NCBI GenBank assembly: GCA_003599865.1
Contig: QZKS01000016.1
Location: 1-63,060, forward strand
DNA length: 63,060 bases
Direction of reading: 5' to 3'
From: Desulfobacteraceae bacterium
GTDB lineage: Bacteria > Desulfobacterota > Desulfobacteria > Desulfobacterales > SURF-7
Positions 17,346 to 26,628 of the stretch are shown piece by piece. The notes below the pieces were generated by a model. The model had not been told where the DNA came from and made no database searches. It saw only the letters and a program-made list of their open reading frames with translations. Within the stretch, counting starts at the first letter, position 1. Every line of letters starts with the position of its first letter. The position numbers were made by a program, and so were the translations under genes.

Positions 17346-18233
17346 TCAAGGCAAAGGCTGGTCCTTAAACCGGTTATGAACCCAGAACCACTGATCCGGA
17401 CGGCGTCTGACAAATGCTTCAATGGCCTTATTGTACTTCTGGGTGTTTGCGGCAATATCCCTTTCCTTGTCTCCGGTTTTGATCAGGGGAATTTCCGCTC
17501 CGACCTCCACATGAAACTTTCCGTTTTCCCGGTATGTGAAGACCGGAAGAACCGGTGCTTCATACTTCAGGGCGGCCAGAGACAAGCCCATGCTGGTGGA
17601 AGCAGGCTTTCCCAGAAAATCGGCAAACACACCGGCCGTATATCCGGCATTCTGGTCCAGTACGATTCCGACGCATTCTTTGCGGTCAATGGCTCTGACA
17701 ATCTTGCGCATGGAATGCTTTTTGGGAATCATGTCCACGCCGAACCGCACACGGTATTCGTAAAGATACCGATCCGCCGGTTTGAAATTGAGCGGCCGAT
17801 AGACCACATGAGACATGTATCCGGCAAGCTGCATGACCGAAGGCAGCAGTTCCCAGTTTCCGGAATGGGCGGTCAACAGCAGAACCCCCTTTCCCCGGTC
17901 AAAGGCGGTTTTCAGATGGGACAGGCCGCTGATCTGAAATGTCTTTCTGTACCTTTCCGCATCCAGACGGTATGACCATCCGATTTCAAACGGAATCTGC
18001 GCGATATTCTGAAATACCCTCCTGGCCAGCCTGCGAAGCTCCGGGGCGCTTTTTTCGTTTCCAAATGCCTGGTGTAAATTGAGAAGCGCCATTTCCCGGT
18101 GCCGCCGGTCAACGGCAAACCAGATCCGGCCGAGGACATTCCCGCAGGCAATCCGCCGGCTTTCCGGCATCAGGCCGAAAAATAGAAAAAGCGTCTTAAT
18201 GGCATTATAACAAAATGTGTCAACAATATTCAT
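17346..18233 (-). CDS. lpxL: Lipid A late acyltransferase (LpxL/HtrB family)
   Basis: The 295-residue protein has an N-terminal membrane helix and an acyltransferase core. The catalytic block is LLLTAHSGNWELLP (His-x4-acid, HSGNWE), followed by YRPLN and later VLDQNAG, as in LpxL/LpxM. It should transfer a secondary acyl chain to Kdo-lipid A. A longer frame starts 36 codons upstream but would overlap the GT2 gene by nearly 100 bases; the ATG at 18233 lies 10 bases after the GT2 stop, behind a purine-rich AAGGAAAG, and opens with a normal hydrophobic N-terminus. Confidence 0.88.
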   Translation of the reverse strand: MNIVDTFCYNAIKTLFLFFGLMPESRRIACGNVLGRIWFAVDRRHREMALLNLHQAFGNEKSAPELRRLARRVFQNIAQIPFEIGWSYRLDAERYRKTFQISGLSHLKTAFDRGKGVLLLTAHSGNWELLPSVMQLAGYMSHVVYRPLNFKPADRYLYEYRVRFGVDMIPKKHSMRKIVRAIDRKECVGIVLDQNAGYTAGVFADFLGKPASTSMGLSLAALKYEAPVLPVFTYRENGKFHVEVGAEIPLIKTGDKERDIAANTQKYNKAIEAFVRRRPDQWFWVHNRFKDQPLP

Positions 18234-18243
18234 GACTGCGCCG

Positions 18244-19059
18244 CTATCTTTCCTTCCGGTATAAACGGGACAGGTTGCTTGGCTTGTCGGACCCCAGAAC
18301 ATCCATTTCGTATTGTTTTGCCTCTTTGATAAAGGAGGCATAGGAGGAACTCACGGCAATGATAAATCCCTGGGTTCCGTCCAGAAACCCCCTTCGGTAC
18401 AGATAGGTTTCGATAAATTTGCTGACGGGTTTGAGCAGCAGCCGCCACAGGCGGTATTTTTTCCCCTTGTTGTACCGGACCAGTGCGGCAATGCTGGAAA
18501 AATTATTGATGGTCGTCACCTGGTCGGACAGATCCTTTGCCGTATAATGAATCAGGTCGCCCTTGATGGTTTTCCCCTTTCCCTTCAGGATGATCCGGTC
18601 ATGGGGGTTTTCCCCGCCCCAGTAAGCCATTCCCTTCCGGACCAGACGATATCTCCGGTTGGGATACCATCCGCCATGACGGATATACCGGTGCATATGA
18701 TAGGTGAGCCTGGGAAATTTCACACCCGCGATCTTTGGTTTCGGATTGCCGGACAGAAAGCGGATGATCGACTGCCGCAGCTCGGGACTGACCCGTTCAT
18801 CCGCGTCAATGCTCAATATCCATTCGGATGAGCACATTTCCAGCGCCCGGTTTTTCTGCTGAATATGACCGTCAAAAGGATGTTGGGAAAATTTGACCTT
18901 TGGATTGTTCCGGCAGATGGATTCGGTTTTGTCCGTACTGAAAGAATCGAGTACGATAATCTCATCCACAAAATCCGTAACGGAATTCAGGCAGTCTTCA
19001 ATATTGTTTTCTTCATTGTACGTGATAATGGATGCTGAAAGTGTTGTACCTTGAATCAT
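18244..19059 (-). CDS. GT2 glycosyltransferase (WaaE/KdtX-like LPS core)
   Basis: The 271-residue enzyme has a GT-A fold: LSASIITYNEENNIEDCL at the start, a DSFSTDKT stretch and the metal-binding DADER (DxD type). The pattern IQQKNRALEMCSSEWIL resembles the WaaE/KdtX family that adds a hexose to inner-core heptose. The C-terminal part is basic with a possible membrane-associated helix. It is first in the leftward GT2-lpxL-GT9 operon; a candidate sigma-54 site lies about 90 bases upstream. The sugar and acceptor are inferred from relatives only. Confidence 0.82.
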   Translation of the reverse strand: MIQGTTLSASIITYNEENNIEDCLNSVTDFVDEIIVLDSFSTDKTESICRNNPKVKFSQHPFDGHIQQKNRALEMCSSEWILSIDADERVSPELRQSIIRFLSGNPKPKIAGVKFPRLTYHMHRYIRHGGWYPNRRYRLVRKGMAYWGGENPHDRIILKGKGKTIKGDLIHYTAKDLSDQVTTINNFSSIAALVRYNKGKKYRLWRLLLKPVSKFIETYLYRRGFLDGTQGFIIAVSSSYASFIKEAKQYEMDVLGSDKPSNLSRLYRKER

Positions 19060-19149
19060 GGATGTCTCTACCCCCGGTATTTTAACCGTTGTTTTTATGA
19101 CAATATGGCGGTAATGTAAATGCTTTTATTATGCCGGGTCAGGGTAACC

Positions 19150-19164
19150 GCATTTGGAATGCCA
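19150..19164 (-). promoter_or_regulatory. Candidate sigma-54 promoter for the GT2-lpxL-GT9 operon
   Basis: On the minus strand TGGCATTCCAAATGC has GG and GC at the correct -24/-12 spacing, but lacks the TTGC third T and the C at position 6. It points toward the GT2 gene starting at 19059. It is weaker than the sites at 9011 and 52654. Confidence 0.3.
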
Positions 19165-19171
19165 ACTTTTA

Positions 19172-19232
19172 ATTCCCCCCTTAATCCCCCCTCAAGGGGG
19201 GAATGCCATATGGCACAATTTTAGGGGGGAAT
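19172..19232. repeat. Complex C/G-rich palindromic element
   Basis: Outer arms ATTCCCCCCTTA and TTAGGGGGGAAT frame a perfect CCCCCCTCAAGGGGGG hairpin (19186-19201) and a perfect TGCCATATGGCA palindrome (19204-19215). The same 16-base hairpin occurs in the opposite orientation at 21846-21861. It lies between two divergent glycosyltransferase genes. A dispersed repeat or transcription barrier is possible. Confidence 0.65.
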
Positions 19233-19313
19233 AGATTGAATAAAGATATTATTTCCAAATGCAGTACCCTGTATACCGGGTATGTATAATTCAATTGAGT
19301 CGGAATTAGGATC

Positions 19314-20414
19314 ATGAAAGGGCAGACAGTGCGCGTTCTCTGCATTACGGACAACAGTGACCGGCCGGAAGCCGAAACCTTTATCGGGTTGAAAAAAAAG
19401 GGTGTGGATATTGCCGTCATGTGCCCCTCCTCCGCCCCCCATTATACCCGCCTGCAACAGGCCGGTGTCCCGGTTCTCGATGTGAAGCTGAAATCAAAAT
19501 TCAGCCCCAAAGCCATCCGGATGATCCGGGGCATTTTGATGGACCGGCAAATTCAGATCCTTCACCTGTTCAACAATAATGCGATTTCAAACGGCCTGTT
19601 CGCATCCCGGAACCTGCCGGTGAAGATCATTGCCTATCGGGGCATTGTCTCCAATATCAGTTTTCTGAATCCAGCCTCCTGGATGACCCATCTGAATCCC
19701 CGGGTGGATCATATCATCTGTGTGGCGGAAAAGGTCCGGGAGTATTTCCTCAATCTGCGGTTTCTCCGGCTGCGCGTTCCTCCGGAAAAACCCGTCACCA
19801 TCCATAAAGGCCACAGCCTTGAATGGTATCAAAATGCACCGGCCGATCTTTCGCAGTTCGGCATCCCCCAGGGTGCCTTTACGGTCTGCTGCACAGCCAA
19901 CTACCGGCCGCGCAAGGGAATTCATGTATTCATCCAGGCCGCCGGGTATCTGCCCAAAGACGCGGATATCCATTTTCTTCTGGTGGGAGAAATGAAATCC
20001 GCCCGAATCATGCGGCTGATCCAAAAAAGTCCGATGAAAGAGAAAATCCACCTGACCGGATACCGGAAGGATGCCCCGGAAATTGCCGCAGCCTGCAATG
20101 TCGCCGTCCTTCCCGCACTCCGGCGGGAAGGGCTGCCAAAGGTCATCATCGAGGCCATGGCCTATGGTGTTGCACCGATTGTCACCAATTCCGGCGGAAG
20201 CCCGGAGCTGATCGAAGACGGAAAAAGCGGCATCATTGTACCGCCGGGCAGTGCCGAAGCCATTGCCGAACAGATTACGCGGCTGTACAAAAATCCATTA
20301 TTGTGCCGGGAGATCGGAGCCAATGCCAAAAAACGGATTGCCGACTCATTCCGCATCGAAGATACCATTGAGCGCACATATGCGCTATATGAAAAAGTGC
20401 TTGGCAGAACCTGA
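19314..20414 (+). CDS. GT4-family glycosyltransferase
   Basis: The 366-residue enzyme has a GT-B fold. The N-terminal acceptor domain (about 8-175) is followed by a nucleotide-sugar domain with the retaining-GT signature REGLPKVIIEAMAYG (E-x7-E) near residue 280. Such enzymes build LPS core or O-antigen in the cytosol. It is transcribed alone, between the GT2 operon and the convergent O-antigen ligase gene. The sugar is unknown. The ATG at 19314 follows a weak TTAGGAT ribosome site. Confidence 0.85.
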   Translation: MKGQTVRVLCITDNSDRPEAETFIGLKKKGVDIAVMCPSSAPHYTRLQQAGVPVLDVKLKSKFSPKAIRMIRGILMDRQIQILHLFNNNAISNGLFASRNLPVKIIAYRGIVSNISFLNPASWMTHLNPRVDHIICVAEKVREYFLNLRFLRLRVPPEKPVTIHKGHSLEWYQNAPADLSQFGIPQGAFTVCCTANYRPRKGIHVFIQAAGYLPKDADIHFLLVGEMKSARIMRLIQKSPMKEKIHLTGYRKDAPEIAAACNVAVLPALRREGLPKVIIEAMAYGVAPIVTNSGGSPELIEDGKSGIIVPPGSAEAIAEQITRLYKNPLLCREIGANAKKRIADSFRIEDTIERTYALYEKVLGRT

Positions 20415-20441
20415 TATTCCCGGAAACGGCATCCTGCCTCG

Positions 20442-21701
20442 TCAAGGGGATGTGCCGGAAGCTGCTTTATGCCCGATACAGACACACAGAACCGCAGCAA
20501 GCATGACCACATAGAATCCGACATAGATATTCTGGCCGAAAATAGTTTCCGTCAGACCGAACTGCATGAATGCGACAATCAGATAGAGTCCGGCAAAACC
20601 GGCATCGCGGCTTTCCGGGATTGCCCGGATCTGCCGGATGATCCCATAAGCCGGAACCAGAAAGATCGCAAACAGGGAGATCAGGCCGGGAATGCCGCAA
20701 TCCGACATGACGGACAGGTACGCACTGTGCGGCTGGTGATAGATTTTGATGATTTCACTCCGCTCCCCCCGGTCGATCATTTCGTGAGTAATGGGCCCGA
20801 AACTTCCGGGACCGGCTCCCAGAAAAGGATTCTCCAAAAAAATGTTCCAGGCTGCCTTCCAGCCTTCCAGTCGTTCGGAAGCACTGCCTACCTTTGAACG
20901 GCTGCCGTCATAATCCCTGATCTCCCGGCAGGTCTGCTGAATCCGCAGGGAAATCTGCGTTTGCGGAATTTTATACAAGATGATTGCCGCCAGAAAAATG
21001 CCGGCGGCGATCCCCAACCATGTCCGGAATTGTAAATCCCGGTAATACTGAATCGCGGCCATCAGCAGAAGCACCGGTACGGCAATCCATGCGCCGCGCG
21101 TACCGGACAGTATACTGGCCGTCATTCCCAGCAAAAAGGCAAGCCAGGGGCAGACATTCCATGCAGCATTTTTCTTCTGCCTGAAAAAATGAATGGATGC
21201 CAGACTCATGCATGCCATGGCCAGGGAAAGATGGCCAAAAGCAATGGAATGATACGAGCCGAAAACCCTCTCGCCCGGATACAGGAAAACGCCGAAAACA
21301 ATGGCATGGATTCCCGACAATATCGCGCCCGACACAACAGACATCCACAGGACGCTGACCGGAAGATGGATTTTTCGAAACAGAAAAAAAACAGGAATGA
21401 TGAACAGCATTCTGAATTCATGCCCGATATACTTGACCCGCAGGCTTTCCAGGTTCCCAAGGGCTCCGTTAACGGCGAAAGAGAACAGGTAAACCAGAAA
21501 ATAAGAGGCAAAGGCCCACATGACCACTTTATCGTGAAAGAAGAGGGAAGGCCGCTTTTCCCGGGAAAAACAGAAATAAAGTCCGGACAGGGTGAGTATG
21601 GCCAGCAGAACCGTGCTCGCGTGCTCAAACAGGTTGCTCAGGGCAGGGAACAGCAGCACAATGCCAACAATATAATTCGTCATGGATCTGTTGTTCCGCA
21701 T
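20442..21701 (-). CDS. waaL: O-antigen ligase family protein (WaaL-like)
   Basis: The 419-residue protein has about 11 or 12 membrane helices and a Wzy_C/O-antigen ligase domain. Landmarks are SGTRGAW, the large periplasmic loop with GAGPGSFG and HQPHSAYLSVMSDCGIPG, where an essential His is known in WaaL. WaaL joins finished O-antigen from its lipid carrier to lipid A-core at the periplasmic face. A polymerase (Wzy) shares the domain and cannot be excluded, but the core-gene neighbourhood favours ligase. It converges with the GT4 gene, 27 bases apart. Confidence 0.75.
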   Translation of the reverse strand: MRNNRSMTNYIVGIVLLFPALSNLFEHASTVLLAILTLSGLYFCFSREKRPSLFFHDKVVMWAFASYFLVYLFSFAVNGALGNLESLRVKYIGHEFRMLFIIPVFFLFRKIHLPVSVLWMSVVSGAILSGIHAIVFGVFLYPGERVFGSYHSIAFGHLSLAMACMSLASIHFFRQKKNAAWNVCPWLAFLLGMTASILSGTRGAWIAVPVLLLMAAIQYYRDLQFRTWLGIAAGIFLAAIILYKIPQTQISLRIQQTCREIRDYDGSRSKVGSASERLEGWKAAWNIFLENPFLGAGPGSFGPITHEMIDRGERSEIIKIYHQPHSAYLSVMSDCGIPGLISLFAIFLVPAYGIIRQIRAIPESRDAGFAGLYLIVAFMQFGLTETIFGQNIYVGFYVVMLAAVLCVCIGHKAASGTSP

Positions 21702-21845
21702 AAGCGGGAAGTCCTCCTCGTCTGATAAATGATGGCCGTTTGCTTATCATCCGCATCACGATAACGCAAGTATTTCCTTGACATCAAGTCAGGGCTTCTC
21801 TACAAGGCTACTTGATGAACCCATTTGAAAAATCCCTGTTATATT

Positions 21846-21861
21846 CCCCCCTTGAGGGGGG
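21846..21861. repeat. CCCCCCTTGAGGGGGG hairpin before the GT9 gene
   Basis: A perfect 6-bp GC stem with a TTGA loop, identical in reverse complement to 19186-19201. It ends 16 bases before the ATG of the heptosyltransferase gene, next to its AGGA ribosome site, so it could affect translation. Confidence 0.65.
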
Positions 21862-21877
21862 CGCAGGATACAGGCCC

Positions 21878-22894
21878 ATGAAAATCCTCTTGGTACAAAC
21901 AAGCTTTCTGGGAGATACCATCCTTTCCACGCCTGTGATTGCAGGGATAAAAGCCGTGTATCCCGGATCCGAACTCTGGATGATGACAACCCCCTTATCC
22001 GCCCATCTGGTTATGCGTGATCCGCTGTTGGCCAGCGTGATCGCATATGACAAACGGAACCGCGAATCCGGCCTGGCCGGTCTGCTGAACATGGCCCGGA
22101 AACTGAAAAAGATGAAATTCGACCGGGTGTATTCCCTTCACCGGTCTTTCCGGACATCCCTGCTGCTGTGGCTTTCCCGCATCCCGGTTCGAATCGGATG
22201 CAGCGATGCCAAGCTTTCCTCCCTGTATCACGAAACCAGAAGCCGCGATTTTTCCGAACATGATGTGCTTCGGAACCTTTCCATATTAAAGGGGGAACCG
22301 GGTCTGCCTTCCGTTGATCCGGAAATGCGGCTGTTCGCTCCTTCCGACCATGAAATTGATCCGGCCGTCCAAAGGTGTGTTGCCGATTCCGGACCGTATG
22401 CAGTGATTGCACCCGGCAGCGCATGGCCGACCAAAATGTGGTTTTCAGAAGGCTACCGGGCTGTTGCCATCTTTCTGCAGCAATACGGATATCGTGTTGT
22501 TCTGGTCGGCGCCGATTCGGATAAGCCGGCTTGCCGGATTGTTGCCCAAGATTTGGATGTGATCAATTTTGCCGGAAAAAGCAATATCTCAGAGGCCATG
22601 TATCTGGTCAGTCATGCCGCCCTGGTTGTCTGCAACGACAGCATGACCCTTCACATGGCATCGGCATTCAAGATTCCCAATGTCGCTATTTTCTGTGCAA
22701 CCTCTCCGAAATTCGGCTATGGCCCCTGGAAAAACCGGGCCATTGTGGTCGAAAAGCAGGGCCTTTACTGCAAACCCTGCCGTCCGCATGGTTCTCAAAA
22801 ATGCCCGGAAGGAACCGATGCCTGCATGAAAGAACTGCCGCCGGAAGAGGTGATCCGGGCCATCCAAAAACTCGTGCCCCAAAATAACCCATGA
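21878..22894 (+). CDS. waaF: GT9 heptosyltransferase (WaaF-like)
   Basis: The 338-residue protein starts MKILLVQTSFLGDTIL, the standard GT9 opening, and has APGSAWPTKMW and the C-terminal VVCNDSMTLHMASAF with substrate-binding residues. WaaF adds the second L-glycero-D-manno-heptose of the inner core. The C-terminal Cys-His segment (YCKPCRPHGSQKCP) is typical of the clade. A longer frame exists upstream, but its extra residues are encoded by the C/G hairpin; the ATG at 21878 with AGGA in front is preferred. It overlaps the kinase gene by 4 bases (ATGA). Confidence 0.85.
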   Translation: MKILLVQTSFLGDTILSTPVIAGIKAVYPGSELWMMTTPLSAHLVMRDPLLASVIAYDKRNRESGLAGLLNMARKLKKMKFDRVYSLHRSFRTSLLLWLSRIPVRIGCSDAKLSSLYHETRSRDFSEHDVLRNLSILKGEPGLPSVDPEMRLFAPSDHEIDPAVQRCVADSGPYAVIAPGSAWPTKMWFSEGYRAVAIFLQQYGYRVVLVGADSDKPACRIVAQDLDVINFAGKSNISEAMYLVSHAALVVCNDSMTLHMASAFKIPNVAIFCATSPKFGYGPWKNRAIVVEKQGLYCKPCRPHGSQKCPEGTDACMKELPPEEVIRAIQKLVPQNNP

Positions 22895-23583
22895 AAAAAA
22901 TCAATGAGATACAATACAGGGGATACTGCTTCGGAACCAGGGCTGGTCTCTCGGAGCACCATTACCGGCAATTGACGGATCTGTTCGAACACGCATCCGG
23001 ACCGGAACCATCCATCCTCGGAGGAAGGGCCGCCATCATGGAAACCGTTCTGGATTCCATCGGCGATGTGGTCATCAAGACCTACCAGAGAGGCGGGCTG
23101 ATCCGGTTTCTGATTCGGGAAACCTATCTGAACCTGGGAACCACACGCTGCCAGGCCGAATATGAACAGATGAATCACGCATATCAGCTTGGCATCCACG
23201 TTCCCAAACCCGTTGCCTATGCATTCAAAGGCGGTTTGTTTTACAAGGGATGGCTGATCACGGAAAAAATCCATCACCAGAAGACCCTTGCCGATCTTTC
23301 CCGGACCGATCTCCCCAAGGCCCAGGCTGCATCCGTGAAACTCGCGGAACAGATATCCCGGCTGATGGACCACCATATCTTTCATCAGGATCTTCACCCC
23401 GGAAATGTACTGGTTACGGAAGAAGGCAAGGTGTTCATCATTGATTTTGACAAGGCCGGAAGAGTGTCCGGAACCAGGCAGCAGCTTGCATCCCGGTATC
23501 TCAAAAGATGGAAGCGCGCCGTCACCAAATATCAACTGCCGGATGTCCTGTCCCGCACCCTGGAAAACGGACTGCTGTCCTGA
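22891..23583 (+). CDS. LPS core sugar kinase (KdkA/WaaP-like)
   Basis: The 230-residue protein has a protein-kinase-like fold with the catalytic loop HQDLHPGN (H165, D167, N172) and a metal-binding DFD (D185, D187). The family phosphorylates Kdo or heptose in the inner core of LPS. Coupling to the heptosyltransferase by a 4-base overlap supports a core role. KdkA (Kdo 4-kinase) is the closest guess from the GGRAAIMET and IKTYQRGG segments, but WaaP-type heptose kinase is possible. Confidence 0.8.
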   Translation: MKKINEIQYRGYCFGTRAGLSEHHYRQLTDLFEHASGPEPSILGGRAAIMETVLDSIGDVVIKTYQRGGLIRFLIRETYLNLGTTRCQAEYEQMNHAYQLGIHVPKPVAYAFKGGLFYKGWLITEKIHHQKTLADLSRTDLPKAQAASVKLAEQISRLMDHHIFHQDLHPGNVLVTEEGKVFIIDFDKAGRVSGTRQQLASRYLKRWKRAVTKYQLPDVLSRTLENGLLS

Positions 23584-23649
23584 CCCATACCGGACGCTTG
23601 ACACGCCGGATGAAAATAGATACCCTTCGAAATAAAAGGAGACCGGGCC

Positions 23650-25032
23650 ATGACAAAACGAAAGGTTATTCTCCGAAAATGCGAGACCTATGATGTGGAC
23701 ACCCTGTCCGGAATCATCCGGGAAGGCATGGAGGAACTGGGTGAAAAACCCCGGGGCAGGATACTGATCAAGCCGAACATTGTGACGGCCAACAAGGATT
23801 ACATCCACCACTCTTTTACGGCGCCGCCCGTCATGGAAGCGATGGTCAACGTGCTTCGGCAGGCCTGCGATCCGGAAACCATCACCATGGGAGAATCCGG
23901 CGGAATCGGTCTGCCCACCCGGATGTTCTTCAGTGAATCCGACTACTACAAACTGGCCAAAAGACTTGAGATCCCGCTGGTGGATTTTAATGAAGAGCAG
24001 ACCCGGGAGGTTTCTCTGCACCGGGCCAAACTCCACAAGACCCTTCTTCTGGCCAAATCGCTGTATGAGGCGGATTACAAGATCTGGATGCCGAAGCTCA
24101 AATTTCACATTGTCACGGATTTTACCAATGCCCTGAAGCTGAACATCGGCATCACCACCCACAAGGAGCGTTTTCTCTATCATGATGACCGGCTCCATGA
24201 AAAAATTGTGGACCTGCTTGAAATCGGATACCCGCATCTGATTGTCACCGATGCCGTTACCATCGGCAAGGGATTTGAATCCAGCCCCTATCCGGAACAC
24301 CTTGGCGCGATCATCATATCCAATGACCCGGTTGCGTCCGATGTGGTGGCTTCCCACATCATGAATTACAACCCGGAAAAGGTCCGGTTTCTGATGGAAG
24401 CCAGAGATCGCGGATATGGCTCCCTCAGTCTGAATGATATGGAGATCAGCGGTGATATCACCATCGATGAACTGGCGGAACGGACCAGACCGATCTATTC
24501 ACCGTTCCAGAACCTGAATGAACTGGAAACACCCATCCGGTTTTACGAAGGTATCAACAAACGTTCCGGAAATGCCTGTTACGGCGGATGTGTATGCAGC
24601 ATCAAAGGGGTTCTGGGGACTGCCGAGAAAAAATTTGACGGCAACCTGAAACAGGCAAAAAAAGGTGCCATCGTCATGGGATATTATGAGGGCGATGTGA
24701 TTCATCCGGATGAACCGGTTGCCCTGATCGGAACCTGTGCCGGTGTTTCGGGAAAACTCGAAGCCGGAAAAATCATCCATATCAAAGGGTGCCCGGTAAA
24801 AGTGGCCGACCTGATGTTCTGGATGCTGCCGCGCTTCAACCTGAAAAGTCCTGCCGGTGACCTTCGGAATCTGGCCTTGCTGATCTATTTTTCCATAGTC
24901 AAGCTATGGATGCAGATCACCATTCCATTCCGGTCAAAAGCCAAAATCCGGACGGAAAAACAGGTGGAAACCATCCATCGGTGTTCCCGAAAACCGGACC
25001 CGGCCGGTTATGGCAAGACAGTGTTGCCTTGA
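23650..25032 (+). CDS. DUF362 domain-containing protein
   Basis: The 460-residue protein has a DUF362 domain (about 10-290), opening with ILIKPNIVTANKD and keeping KLKFH, VTDAVTIGKGFE and NDPVASDVVA blocks. DUF362 proteins are common in anaerobes and often carry ferredoxin domains; this one lacks an obvious 4Fe-4S motif but has a Cys cluster (CYGGCVCS) near residue 317. A membrane-leaning segment (LALLIYFSIVKLWMQI) is near the C-terminus. The function is unknown. The AAGGAGA ribosome site is strong. It starts 66 bases after the sugar kinase and could share its transcript. Confidence 0.85.
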   Translation: MTKRKVILRKCETYDVDTLSGIIREGMEELGEKPRGRILIKPNIVTANKDYIHHSFTAPPVMEAMVNVLRQACDPETITMGESGGIGLPTRMFFSESDYYKLAKRLEIPLVDFNEEQTREVSLHRAKLHKTLLLAKSLYEADYKIWMPKLKFHIVTDFTNALKLNIGITTHKERFLYHDDRLHEKIVDLLEIGYPHLIVTDAVTIGKGFESSPYPEHLGAIIISNDPVASDVVASHIMNYNPEKVRFLMEARDRGYGSLSLNDMEISGDITIDELAERTRPIYSPFQNLNELETPIRFYEGINKRSGNACYGGCVCSIKGVLGTAEKKFDGNLKQAKKGAIVMGYYEGDVIHPDEPVALIGTCAGVSGKLEAGKIIHIKGCPVKVADLMFWMLPRFNLKSPAGDLRNLALLIYFSIVKLWMQITIPFRSKAKIRTEKQVETIHRCSRKPDPAGYGKTVLP

Positions 25033-25096
25033 CATATTGGGCTTTTCCCCACTTGTGTTCCATGAAACCGGAAATTCGGACAGGAATCATCGCCAT

Positions 25097-26470
25097 ATGA
25101 AAACGATCTTGCTGATGGGAATGGACAAACGATCCGGCGATATCATATCCAAAGCCCTGAAAGCATATGATGATTTATTTCAGATTCTGGTTGCCGACAA
25201 TGATGATCAGGTCCTCGAGATCAGTTCCGGTATCCGGCTGGATCTGATGATCGCGGACATGAGTCCGCAGAAAAATAAAAACCTTGAGCTGCTTCACTAC
25301 ATCAAAAAAGTATCTCCCGAAACGCCTGTTATTTCCATCATCGATGTGAACCATCCCCTGCCGGAACTGAAAATCGAATATCCGGGCATCACCGAATACA
25401 TCAACAAACCGGTGGATACACAGCGACTTACCGATATTATCTTGAAAATGTTGCGCATTGACATGAGCGGACAGATCCGGGGCATCAGCCTTCCGTCTTT
25501 TCTTCAGATGATCGAGATGGAAGAGAAAACCTGTTACCTGAAAGTCCGGCAAAACCGGAATACCGGTTATCTGTATTTTAAAAAAGGCGGGCTGATTGCC
25601 GCTGAAACCGATACAAAGGAAAATGAAGAAGCTGCCTGCGAAATCATCGGGTGGGAGGATGCGAACATTGAAATTTTTGCCTCTGATAAAAACCTGGAAA
25701 AAAAGATCGACGCACCTTTGATCAACATCCTGATGGAAACCCTGAAAAGAAAGGATGAAAAAAATCCTCATCCGGCAAAAGGGGAAACGGTCAGGAAAAA
25801 AACCCCGGACCGCAGTTTGAAAAAACCCTCGGAACCGGACCTTTACTTCGGGCTGGAGATCGGAACCCGGCTCCATATCAGTCCCGAACATTCTGCCGCA
25901 ACCGGCAAAAGTACCTTTATCGGAATGAAACCCGATGCCTATCTGATTGTTTCCACCCCAAGGTCCTCTGACGCCATTCTTGAAAATACCGACCCTGGAA
26001 AACCGGTTGTGGTGAAGTATCTATTCAACGGAATTATTTTTGCGTTCAAGTCCGTCATTCTGCAAGCCGGCCCGGAACCTTTTGATCTGCTTTTCCTGCA
26101 ATACCCGCAAAAAATCGAACTGCGATATATCCGTTCCCTGAAACGGATCAAATGTTTTCTCCCTGTCCGGGCGACCTGCCGGCATGAAGAGGCCATCGGA
26201 AGCATTCTGGACATCAATATCAGGGGATGCGGCTGCCTGCTTCAGAAACTGAACACCAAGGATTCACCGGCCTGGGGAATCAATGAGCATGTCTTGCTGC
26301 AATGCCGGTTCCCGGGTATTGAAGGAGAAGTCGAAATTTCAGGACACCTGAAAAACCTTCGGGTGACAAATGAGGGAACCGTTATCGGCGTCGCTTTTTT
26401 GAAAAGAATGAACCCGGAGATGGAAGAAATCATCACCCGGTATATGATTTCCGTCGGGGAGCTGGATTAA
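25097..26470 (+). CDS. Receiver-DUF4388-PilZ signalling protein
   Basis: The 457-residue protein joins three parts: a receiver domain (1-118) with D54 as the likely phosphorylation site, a DUF4388/PATAN domain (about 120-205, GQIRGISLPSFLQMIEMEE) and, after a charged linker, a YcgR-like plus PilZ region (about 250-455). PilZ binds c-di-GMP through RxxxR and DxSxxG; here RSLKR is present but the second motif reads DINIRG, with Asn replacing Ser, so ligand binding is uncertain. A longer frame begins at 25010, but its extra residues overlap the DUF362 end and the ATG at 25097 opens the receiver normally. It probably sits downstream of a histidine kinase elsewhere. Confidence 0.82.
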   Translation: MKTILLMGMDKRSGDIISKALKAYDDLFQILVADNDDQVLEISSGIRLDLMIADMSPQKNKNLELLHYIKKVSPETPVISIIDVNHPLPELKIEYPGITEYINKPVDTQRLTDIILKMLRIDMSGQIRGISLPSFLQMIEMEEKTCYLKVRQNRNTGYLYFKKGGLIAAETDTKENEEAACEIIGWEDANIEIFASDKNLEKKIDAPLINILMETLKRKDEKNPHPAKGETVRKKTPDRSLKKPSEPDLYFGLEIGTRLHISPEHSAATGKSTFIGMKPDAYLIVSTPRSSDAILENTDPGKPVVVKYLFNGIIFAFKSVILQAGPEPFDLLFLQYPQKIELRYIRSLKRIKCFLPVRATCRHEEAIGSILDINIRGCGCLLQKLNTKDSPAWGINEHVLLQCRFPGIEGEVEISGHLKNLRVTNEGTVIGVAFLKRMNPEMEEIITRYMISVGELD

Positions 26471-26628
26471 AATCCGTACTTGAAAAGTGGCTCCCGATTG
26501 GTTATACTGTCGTTCACGTAACACAGCCCTTCAATTTCTTGTTTTTTCCGAACCTGTTATTTTTCCGTTTCTAATCCTGACAAACCGGATGGTATCACAA
26601 TGATATCCTTACGGACTTTCAGAACAAC

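Noticed and set aside
20415-20465. Imperfect hairpin between the convergent GT4 and waaL genes
   Set aside because: The stem has bulges, no T-run follows, and it overlaps the end of waaL; not called a terminator.
22795-24357. A 520-codon frame on the minus strand
   Set aside because: It lies wholly opposite the heptosyltransferase, sugar kinase and DUF362 genes, which have clear motifs; GC-rich codons leave long stop-free antisense frames.
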